NCBI GenBank assembly: GCA_013115135.1
Contig: JABANP010000013.1
Span: 124,001 to 188,000 of the forward strand
Source: Perkinsus olseni
Lineage: Eukaryota > Perkinsozoa > Perkinsida > Perkinsidae
DNA length: 64,000 bases
Direction of reading: 5' to 3'
Positions 56,725 through 64,000 of this stretch are shown in pieces. The notes below the pieces were generated by a model that saw only the letters and a program-made list of their open reading frames with translations, was not told the DNA's origin and searched no databases. Within the stretch, counting starts at the first letter, position 1, and each line of letters begins with the position of its first letter. Both the position numbers and the translations under genes were made by a program.

Positions 56725-58036
56725 CTACTTCCCCTCCTTGGGTTTAACGTCCATCCTTTTTGATACATCAAATTCATCGCCATCCTCATCGATATCGCCA
56801 TCTTCTTCCTCCTCATTTTTATAACCACCAGAAAGCAAGGCCTTCAACCCAAATCGATAATCATGTAGCATAACGACGATTGCGCAGACGTTGTCAACTG
56901 TCCCTCTTGCCAAGGCCTGCTTTACTAACGTATATGCTGCTGATCCTGGCGTAGACCGTCTCCCTAATAGATGTAATCGTACCTGACCATCACCCGCAGA
57001 AGTGTCGGGAACCGGAACAGACAGCGATGTATACAAGTATCTTACCGTTTCAACTGCCGTTTGAGGGTCCATAACCTCAAAGATACCATCACTAGCTATT
57101 ATGAGAAATCTATCTACGGGTTCAACGTCAACTTCGACGACCTCCGGGACACTGCTCAAGCCTTGATTCTTCTGCCCAGTAGCTACTACTAAATCGCCAA
57201 GAGAGCGAGTAACCTGAGGGATGAACAGCATGAGGGAGATGTACATGATAATATCCATGCTTACTGCTATGCCAAAGAGGTAGTCCCCGAGGACACCATT
57301 GTTAAAGTAAGGCAAAACTCTCTCCCTCTCTTCCGGTAAAGGGTCCTTAAGATTATGACAGTTAGTTAAGCATATTGCCTGCAACATGAATGATGATATG
57401 ATGAACATGATAACAAGAAGTACCTTCCCCCCTCTATTCAATACGGCTTTGCAATCACCAAGATTAGCTACCGTCAATGTTGCTGGTTTACGAGATGCGT
57501 CCAACATACACACACAAGCTGTGGTACCAGAGGATAATACTGGGTAATCCTCATCCTGACATGCTGACTGAACACTCACAAGTCGTCCACATATCACTTA
57601 CCAGCTCCTCGTAGTTATCATCTATATCGTACTTAGCCTTCAAAACAGGGAACTCCTCCTTTTTTAAATACTGTGACAACGCCTCCTCTGTGCGCTTGTA
57701 TCTAGTACATCGATGAACACCTACCACCACTGCTGCTGCTCCTGCTGTCAGACATACCCGTCGATGAAGGCATCTACTCGATCCTCTTTCATCTCTAACC
57801 CGTTTATGATGAATCGATCGATGTTGTCTCGGGCAAAATTGGCCGCCCCTGGGCCCCCATGCCCATCGAACACACCAAAGATACCTACTTCCACAAGCAC
57901 CACTACTAGTTACTACTACAAGGATCGTGTTACCTCCACTATGATCATTGAATTCATGTAGCATGGGGGCATCCTCCATCCTGTCCTTGGGTCCTATATC
58001 CTCATAATGCCCATAGAAGGTATGAGGGAAGTCCAT
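56725..58036 (-). CDS. PP2C-family protein phosphatase
   Basis: Exons on the minus strand give MDFPHTFYGHYEDIGPKDRMEDAP (metal-binding region, RxxMED), GIFGVFDGHGGPGAANFARDNI, SQYLKKEEFPVLKAKYDI, SSGTTACVCML, VANLGDCKAVLNRGGK, AICLTNCHNLKDPLPEERERV, QVTRSLGD, DRFLIIASDGIFEVM and TVDNVCAIVVML, all standard PP2C motifs including DGHGG and the Asp ligands of SDG and DN. It dephosphorylates Ser/Thr using Mn2+ or Mg2+. The C-terminus adds an acidic stretch (NEEEEDGDIDEDGDEFD) and a basic end. No transit signal is seen. Introns include one at GG|GTACTTCTTG...TTGCAG and one before YKRTEEALS. Confidence 0.92.
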
Positions 58037-58674
58037 CGAAAGATGACTGTCAGCTGATAGATGACCTGACGATTAATAGTAAAGGATAGAGGAGTGGCCG
58101 TTGAGAAGAGGAAGAAGAGGGCACTTACTCGTGCCCGAGCTGATAGCTCTAGTTCGGCGGGGAGTCCCGCGTAAGCGGCTCGATTTATGATCACCATCAT
58201 CATCCGAGTTTAACGATGATAATGGGGATGAGCATAACTCAGCTGAACCAATAACCCCGAGTTAGGAGCGATCGACATATCTTATGTTGATTATAGGAAG
58301 ATGCAGAATATGTCACGATGACCGTTGGTTATTTTGCCTTGCCCCTATTACTGTCCCCCATGCTGGCAGCTCTCGCCCTTCTCTCTCCCGTTGTCCTCGT
58401 GCCAGGACTCCACGTGTTGTGATGCGATTGAATATCACACATTGGCGGATGCCGATTCATTAGCGAAAAGAATGTTATGGAAACACTACGCCACTCGAGC
58501 CTTGCGCTGTATGTCGGCTTCGCTCCGCTGCTGAACCCACGAATCTTTTTACCGCAGAGGTTCGACCCTCACACTCGTATACTCTGTCGTGACGCCCCAT
58601 TTTCATCGCATACTGGATGTGAGCTGTGCATTGTGGGGCTTGAGATTTGCCAACAGTTGACATATTTTGAACTG
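58037..58674. other. Divergent region between PP2C and the phosphatase
   Basis: Promoters and 5' UTRs of both genes. An in-frame extension upstream of 58675 (from 58477) has poor protein character and probably is not translated, or contains a 5' intron. Confidence 0.4.
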
Positions 58675-60690
58675 ATGCCATACGGCAAAGTGTTCGGCCT
58701 CGATGGTGGTAAGTATACCTATCGAGGATACATGGTACTCATCACTTCCACTATGATTGCCTGCAGTCTACTATTAAACATCATAGCACTCGTCATCATA
58801 TACTTCATAAACCATCGCTACGTTGAAGCACCGATCATCAAGGGCGAGTCTTCGAGAGGGAAAGCTCACTGGGCATGGTCACTACTGGTGATAGTCATCA
58901 ATGCCTGGTTGTGTGTTGTATTGTTGGTCGCCTACGTCCTCTTCGGAGCCTTCATCTTCGGTGATTGGCATGCCTGGATTTATTACGTTGTCGTACCCAT
59001 AGTTTACATCGTGTATACCGTCATGATTATCCTATTACGTAACAAGGGTGCCTGTTGTCGATGGTCCTTGGGTGTGTTGGGATATTTATTAGCAGTACAA
59101 TGTTGGTTCATCATACAGATCCCTACCATGTGGAGCTACACCAATCTTGTGTGGTTAGTTGGTATAGCAGCATCTATACCATTGATGATTAAGGTAGCTC
59201 ACTCCTTCGGGTTGAGACCCATTCGAAAGTTATTGAAGAATCCCAAGTTCTATGCTGCTGAGGTTATCGCTCTCGGCATTGGTATATTATTTACCTACCT
59301 ATCAGCCGGCTCCTGTGTTGCTGTTTACAACCCTGTAGCCCCTGGATGGTGGATACCCTTGGAAGGTACGTTGTTCTGGTCATCAAGACTCTTCCGTTCC
59401 TTCGGTTCGAGGCCATGCCCACATGGTCAACGTACTCCCTGTCATGTTTATCTCACTGCTGCTCAGAACATGAGTAGTGGTATGTTCGTCAACATACACA
59501 CATCAACAGCCATCAAGTCAATTGATGTTAGATACACCTCAGAAACGGGCACTGATGTTCTCACTGGGAGCATCACTGCCGACTACTTCGAAGTACCCCA
59601 CTTGGATGAGCGTGATCAACGTAACGTTTATGCAGCCTACCTGCCGGATCTTCTACCAGACTCAGTGGTAACCTTCACTGTGGTGGCTGACGGCGACGAG
59701 TGGCCCGGAAACTACACTTTCAAGACCGCTCCTCTAAGTGGCGAAGTCAAGTTTGTCATCGGGGGGGATGCTGGCACCTCGGAAGTCGTCGAAGAGATAA
59801 ACAGTCACATTGGTGGGCAATCCCCACTATTCGCGGTCAATGGTGGAGATGTAGCGTATGATAACGGTATGTTCCCTTGTGCCTGTACTTGGGACCAATA
59901 CCTCTGGGAGTGGTCTAAAGTGAAGACCGCGGAGGGTCATATGATACCACTTATATTTGCTATTGGAAATCATGATATCGGCGCGAATGACGACAATGAC
60001 GGAGCTATCAACAGCTTCATGGACCCTCGCCAGTGCGACAACTCTAAGCGGGAGAATGCTAGACCATTATACATCGCCTACTTCCCTTTTGAGGAGATCA
60101 ACGGCAAGGCAGCAGCAATCTGTGATAGAAGAGTTAATCACGTCCACACAGCGGGGACTGCTGTAACTCTCTGGTCTTTGGATTCAATGTACGCTGGTGG
60201 ACCATTGGACGCTGTTAAGTTCGTGGATCAGAAGATGCCCAGTATGCGAGGACAGATCAACCACTTTGCCGTGTATCATGTACCGATGTATTCAAACTCT
60301 GAAGTGGAGAAGAATGCTCACAACTCGATGAGGCAATACTGGCCATCGATGATATTTGATAAATACTCCTTCAAAATTGGTTTCGAAAATCATGCGCACA
60401 CGTTCAAAAGAACGATGCCCATGACCAACAATAGTATAGCCAACAACGGTGTTGTTTATGTTGGAGATGGTAAATGGGGTACTACGGGTTCCCTTTTGCC
60501 AGCTGAAAGCTCGATTATGACTGGTAGACCTTTTGTTAAGTCGGGTATAGACCATCACGTATGGTATACTATTACAGATAGTAGTGGTAGAGTCGGTCTT
60601 ACGGCCGTTAATAACCACAATGATGTTATCGATCAACTCGACAATCATGACACTCTTCAATGGCAACTATCCCGCTGTTTATCAGCATAG
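58675..60690 (+). CDS. Multi-pass membrane purple-acid-phosphatase-like metallophosphoesterase
   Basis: Intron-free; start MPYGKVFGLDGGKYTYRGY gives 671 residues. The N-terminal 230 residues hold about seven hydrophobic helices. Then a fibronectin-like strand region (VYLTAAQNMSSGMFVNIHTS...) and a metallophosphatase domain follow: GGDAG (about 360), GGDVAYD (390), GNHDI (430), VYHVP (540) and NHAHTFKR (570). These are the five metal-site motifs of purple acid phosphatases (GDxG, GDxxY, GNH, VxxH, GHxH). The last is N-H-A-H instead of G-H-x-H, and the usual Tyr-Glu-Arg is FKR. Fusion to a polytopic membrane domain is unusual. Likely an exoplasmic or vacuolar phosphatase (inference). It ends ...QWQLSRCLSA-stop. 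Confidence 0.85.
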   Translation: MPYGKVFGLDGGKYTYRGYMVLITSTMIACSLLLNIIALVIIYFINHRYVEAPIIKGESSRGKAHWAWSLLVIVINAWLCVVLLVAYVLFGAFIFGDWHAWIYYVVVPIVYIVYTVMIILLRNKGACCRWSLGVLGYLLAVQCWFIIQIPTMWSYTNLVWLVGIAASIPLMIKVAHSFGLRPIRKLLKNPKFYAAEVIALGIGILFTYLSAGSCVAVYNPVAPGWWIPLEGTLFWSSRLFRSFGSRPCPHGQRTPCHVYLTAAQNMSSGMFVNIHTSTAIKSIDVRYTSETGTDVLTGSITADYFEVPHLDERDQRNVYAAYLPDLLPDSVVTFTVVADGDEWPGNYTFKTAPLSGEVKFVIGGDAGTSEVVEEINSHIGGQSPLFAVNGGDVAYDNGMFPCACTWDQYLWEWSKVKTAEGHMIPLIFAIGNHDIGANDDNDGAINSFMDPRQCDNSKRENARPLYIAYFPFEEINGKAAAICDRRVNHVHTAGTAVTLWSLDSMYAGGPLDAVKFVDQKMPSMRGQINHFAVYHVPMYSNSEVEKNAHNSMRQYWPSMIFDKYSFKIGFENHAHTFKRTMPMTNNSIANNGVVYVGDGKWGTTGSLLPAESSIMTGRPFVKSGIDHHVWYTITDSSGRVGLTAVNNHNDVIDQLDNHDTLQWQLSRCLSA

Positions 60691-61118
60691 AGGTCGTGTA
60701 TTTTCCATTCAACGCGAATGAATCATTATAACATGAACATTGACAATCAGGTTTCCTTTCTTGGTATTGCAACTTTACCATACTTTCTTTCCGTCTTTCG
60801 ACTGCTACAGCTTATTCTCCAACATTATGGTATGCTCGTGTTAATGACAATAACACAAGTAGAGGGTATTAAGGAACATTCAACAGCGCCGTCGACAACA
60901 GTTAGAAATCTGGTATTTGATACAAACTAATTCGCAGTCGCCAGCTTGATATCAATTCGTGGATGTAACTGGAAAAGCCGCCACTGTTATAGATTCTCAT
61001 CAGATTCTGCTGCCATCCCTCAGCACTTGGATCGGAGGCCGCTGCCTCGACGCCCTTAGGATACCACCAAGGATGCCTCCTGTCAAAAAGCACTGATATT
61101 CATCACATACCGATCGAC
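60691..61118. other. Convergent 3' region; possible extra exon on minus strand
   Basis: A minus-strand frame 60,902-61,090 (DRRHPWWYPKGVEAAASDPS..., SYIHELISSWRLRI) has some protein character and could be a 3' exon of the next gene, but no splice fits in frame. Confidence 0.3.
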
Positions 61119-62207
61119 CTACTCTCTTATCCGGTTAAATGCATCGAATATTTCCTTATTCCTCAGCTCGGGCTTAACACCTTCGATATTCTCCATTTTA
61201 CCATCGCTGATGAGGCGGCGTAGCACCCCTGTCGTGAAGTGTTGGCAACATCGATCAATGGTCATACCTCCATCAACCATTACACCATTGTCGATCTTTC
61301 TAGTGGATTCCCAAACGTCGGACAGCCTTACATCATCCCCTTTGGATGGATACTTTGGCCCTTCCTCATTGAATTTCTCCCAGAAGGCTCGGTATCGGAA
61401 CCATACTCCACCATCAGCAGTCTTATCCAACAACAGATGTGACCCAATACCCGGGCAACCCCTCTCACAGGCCCCACGGTATTTCCGATCGCTGTAGTCT
61501 GTATCGAAAGCTATAACAGTATGTCGAGCCCCCATGAACCATCCTATCATACCCAACTTAGCCGACCTTGATATCTCCCTTGCTGAGTGCAATAAAGGCC
61601 AGAAGGCTCTCGGATTCTGATGCCATATTTCGCTTAAAGTAGGTAAAGGGCCTGGTAAATAGTGTTGACAGTAGACAGGAACACATCTCATCGTCTCTTT
61701 ATGACGACTATTACTGTTGGCGTACACTTGTAGAGGTCTAGGTATAGGAGCGGTAGTATACAATCTACCTTCATGCATGAATACTTCACGGTCACCATTA
61801 TACAGCGGCCAGGAAAGCTTGATCTCTACGACCAAAGGATCATCATCTCCTGACTTCAGAGGATATCGAACAAGTGACCGGATGCTCTCCACTTTGTCAG
61901 GATCATCGAAGTCATCACCAGTGAGACCATTCCAGAAGCCTCGAGGGTCGTCTACCTTTGCCACGACTTCCGGCCCTGTTGTGCTACTGCCTCCGCTATA
62001 CGACGCCTCATCATGGAGCTCTTCAGCCTCGGCCTTACCCAAGGGTAACTGTCGTATCTCTTCCATCACTCCAGTGACACATCTATCAAGTGCCTCGTCG
62101 GTATCGGAATAGATCAGTCGCTCAGTTGCATTATCTTCTATTTTAACACACAGATGTCTCTTCAATGTCCTAACGGAAGGTAAAGGATCAATAAAAAGTG
62201 ACGCCAT
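61119..62207 (-). CDS. Hypothetical 362-residue protein
   Basis: Single frame starting MASLFIDPLPSVRTLKRHLC and ending IFDAFNRIRE-stop. Features: an acidic, Ser/Gly-rich segment (GKAEAEELHDEASYSGGSSTT), a strand-rich core (PLVVEIKLSWPLYNGDREVFMHEGRLY), CVPVYCQHYLPG, an ARHTVIAFDTDYSDRKYRGACERGCPG segment, and MTIDRCCQHFTTGVLRRLI. No signal peptide or membrane helix. No family recognised; the core has a loose resemblance to START-type lipid-binding proteins (RHLCVKIEDNATERLIYSDTDEA), which I do not rely on. Confidence 0.7.
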   Translation of the reverse strand: MASLFIDPLPSVRTLKRHLCVKIEDNATERLIYSDTDEALDRCVTGVMEEIRQLPLGKAEAEELHDEASYSGGSSTTGPEVVAKVDDPRGFWNGLTGDDFDDPDKVESIRSLVRYPLKSGDDDPLVVEIKLSWPLYNGDREVFMHEGRLYTTAPIPRPLQVYANSNSRHKETMRCVPVYCQHYLPGPLPTLSEIWHQNPRAFWPLLHSAREISRSAKLGMIGWFMGARHTVIAFDTDYSDRKYRGACERGCPGIGSHLLLDKTADGGVWFRYRAFWEKFNEEGPKYPSKGDDVRLSDVWESTRKIDNGVMVDGGMTIDRCCQHFTTGVLRRLISDGKMENIEGVKPELRNKEIFDAFNRIRE

Positions 62208-62258
62208 GTACTGAACAATACAAAACTAACAAGGATGCTGTCATAACGACAACAACAC

Positions 62259-62294
<36 letters not shown>

Positions 62295-62734
62295 GATATT
62301 GACCAGCCTTCTGACCGCAACGAGACATGACCTCACTCGTACGGCTGCCAAGACGATCATTATAATTATTATGAGCTTCTCGCTATCACTAACGATGTTT
62401 GGCCACGAGGACAGATCCATCAACGACCGTCGAAGAAGCTTCACTATAGTGTAGATGAAGGGTGATAAGGTGGTGGTTAAGATCTCTACACCAACACCCA
62501 ATCGAAGTCATCAATCTCTGTGGACCACGTATCTGGCCGACGGAGCTGCCTTGGACTACGTCAGACTTATAAATGGTCGGTGATGTTAACGTGATAGACT
62601 ACGTCGCAATGGAGCCGAGCAGTTGAATCACGGCGAGGTTGTTCAATCCACACAATACAACTGCACGCGTGCGCAACGAGACGCTAGCTCCCCACTAAAA
62701 CGCAACACTCAAGCCAGGGATACGTTTTGGTAAG
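62208..62734. other. Intergenic region with a (GAT)n microsatellite
   Basis: Upstream of the 362-residue gene and downstream of RPB3. Long frames over the microsatellite encode poly-Met, poly-Ile or poly-Asp and are not genes. Confidence 0.55.
62258..62293. repeat. (GAT)n microsatellite, about 12 units
   Basis: Uninterrupted GAT repeats, then GAAGATATT. Confidence 0.95.
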
Positions 62735-64000
62735 TCAACCGCCCATTTGCTCATCCTCATCCGCCGCCGCAGGATCGATCGGCTGGCCGAATTCTGAAAC
62801 CATCACATGCCGATACTAGGAATCGAACCGGGGACTTCTCGAGACCACTATTACCCTGCTCCCATTTGCCTAGATCCTCATAAAGCCTTATCCACTTCTC
62901 TTTGAAGACTTTGATAGCTGCCATCACGATGTCCTCTGGTGGTCTTGCGCCAGTCGACTCAACAGTAAAGTGAACCTGCGAATGTTCAGGTCTGGGCCAA
63001 CTGGAATAAATTCGACGATGAACCCACCACATCAGTCCTTTGCTTCACCGTAATCATGCCCTTGGCTTGGAAGTCATAGTTCGCCCTAGTTACACATTCA
63101 TCGCAAAAACTGAGAGTTGGAGAACTTGAAATCTTGCGGATCCTCAACGCTGCCTTACTCGCAGAGATCCTTTCTCACCACTTGAATACGATCGGCTGCA
63201 TCCAAGTCTAATACCCTCTTCGGACATGATCTCACCACAGCTTTCCTTTGGGCCACCGATAACTTCTCGTACTCTATCGCTCTATCTATCGTTATCACAG
63301 GCTCATACTAACGATGATAGTAATAAGCAAGGTCAAACTCGAAGGGGAAAAGTTATTACTCTGATGGCAACGGTGCCGGTAGGATTCCATTTAGCGTGCA
63401 TTTTACCAACACCCTTCCGTGCCTCCATGTGCATCGTCAATTGCTGATTCCTTCGCAGTTTAGCGATAACAATACCATTACGTCTCTGCGAAGGAGACAA
63501 TAGCCAAGAGGTACCGACAACGGCAACACTACATTCTCCTCCTCAGTTTTGCTCCTGTCCCATAATGGGACTGGCAGAGGCCTCCTAGATTCGGGGATCG
63601 ATGTACCTACCGATACCATACCATTCCCTACTAATGATGAGTGCAGCTTATATTTTTATTACCCTGGTCTACTGGCTGAATATCTAAATGCGTGACATCT
63701 GTTACACCATGGTCCTCTGCTATAACATCCAACGTGTATCTGTATTATTGTTGCTAGTACCCTTACCGTCGTTCACGTCTCAACTTACTTGACGGTACAG
63801 TTGGGACAGGAGGAATAACATTGACAATCTTTGGGGTCACTATAGCTGTCCACTTCCTTCGAGTTGATCGGCAGTAACCCCAACCGATGGGCTATGAACT
63901 ACAGAACAACCCATGGGAGCACTTCAAGATGAGCCGGGATGCAACTAATACTACCTCGTCAAAGAGAGGACTGCTATTCTCCTCAATCGTAACCGTATCA
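62735..64000 (-). CDS. RPB3: RNA polymerase II subunit RPB3 (5' end beyond window)
   Basis: Minus-strand exons read DTVTIEENSSPLFDE, FIAHRLGLLPINSKEVDSYSDPKDCQCYSSCPNCTVK, YTLDVIAEDHGVTDVTHLDIQPVDQG, LDLDAADRIQVVRKDLCE, CDECVTRANYDFQAKGMITVKQRTD, VHFTVESTGARPPEDIVMAAIKVFKEKWIRLYEDLGKWEQ, and EFGQPIDPAAADEDEQMGG-stop (62735-62737). FIAHRLGLxP, the Cys-rich loop and the VESTG-x-x-PE helix are hallmarks of RPB3 in the Rpb3/Rpb11 (alpha-like) dimer; the DPKDCxC..CPxC Zn loop favours RPB3 over RPAC1. The first exon lies outside the window. The last intron carries a B-box. Confidence 0.9.
62794..62854 (-). repeat. 61-nt RPB3 intron with exact B-box
   Basis: Starts GTAATAGTGGTCTCGAG, contains CCCGGTTCGATTCCTAG in sense, then CGGCATGTG, and ends GGTTTCAG. 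The 5' part ATAGTGGTCTCGAG is D-arm-like, so almost the whole intron reads as a shortened tRNA. Confidence 0.75.

Noticed and set aside
62241..62501. Frames with poly-Met or poly-Ile
   Set aside because: Produced by the (GAT)n microsatellite.

Overview
The window is nuclear DNA of a protist with many short spliceosomal introns. I read it as an alveolate, most likely Perkinsus or a close relative. This is inferred from gene style: 41-60 nt introns, near 50% GC, tight alternating genes, and a mix of intron-free and intron-rich genes. No decisive marker such as a genuine spliced-leader RNA gene was found. There is no CRISPR array, operon or bacterial-type signal.

Layout. 0-6.3 kb: 3' end of a WHy/LEA2-like gene (+), an intron-free PiT phosphate transporter (-), and a multi-exon gene resembling the C-terminal half of EDC4 (-). 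6.5-8.5 kb: the snoRNP assembly factor NAF1 (+). 8.8-12.8 kb: an alpha-galactosidase-like glycosidase (-). 13-20.3 kb: gene-poor, with small hypothetical or secreted genes and an intron-free site-2 protease (-). 21.1-24.5 kb: tRNA-dihydrouridine synthase DUS3 (-). 25-29.9 kb: unrecognised minus-strand genes. 30.0-33.9 kb: NatA auxiliary subunit NAA15 (+). 34.3-37.9 kb: two tRNA-Trp genes (-) and a Cys-rich sushi-like protein (+). 38.3-39.5 kb: SANT-domain protein (-). 39.7-43.75 kb: LENG8/SAC3-family protein (-). 43.8-45.6 kb: GT32 glycosyltransferase (-). 46-49.8 kb: two tandem paralogues of unknown function (+). 50.4-52.5 kb: glutathione reductase (-). 52.8-54.7 kb: unknown (-). 54.9-56.4 kb: glyoxylate/hydroxypyruvate reductase (-). 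56.7-58.0 kb: PP2C phosphatase (-). 58.7-60.7 kb: membrane-anchored purple-acid-phosphatase-like protein (+). 61.1-62.2 kb: hypothetical (-). 62.7-64 kb: RPB3 (-, running off the end).

The genes are mostly unrelated housekeeping genes and do not form a cluster with one purpose. The striking signal lies in the introns. Many introns carry pieces of tRNA-like sequence: Pol III B-box/T-arm motifs (GGTTCGANNCC) or an A-box-like block (TTTCGTGGCGC, five copies). Some pieces run in the sense and some in the antisense direction of the host gene, and some introns are flanked by short direct repeats that span the AG|GT junction. Two introns in unrelated genes share a 26-bp block in opposite orientations. 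This fits a family of mobile, tRNA-derived introners (intron-creating elements). The two tRNA-Trp genes resemble the A-box block and are one candidate source.

Other notable points are a perfect 59-nt hairpin, sharply bounded near-identical blocks shared by the tandem paralogues, a one-base frameshift in one paralogue, and a one-base insertion in one copy of a 93-nt repeat in NAF1.
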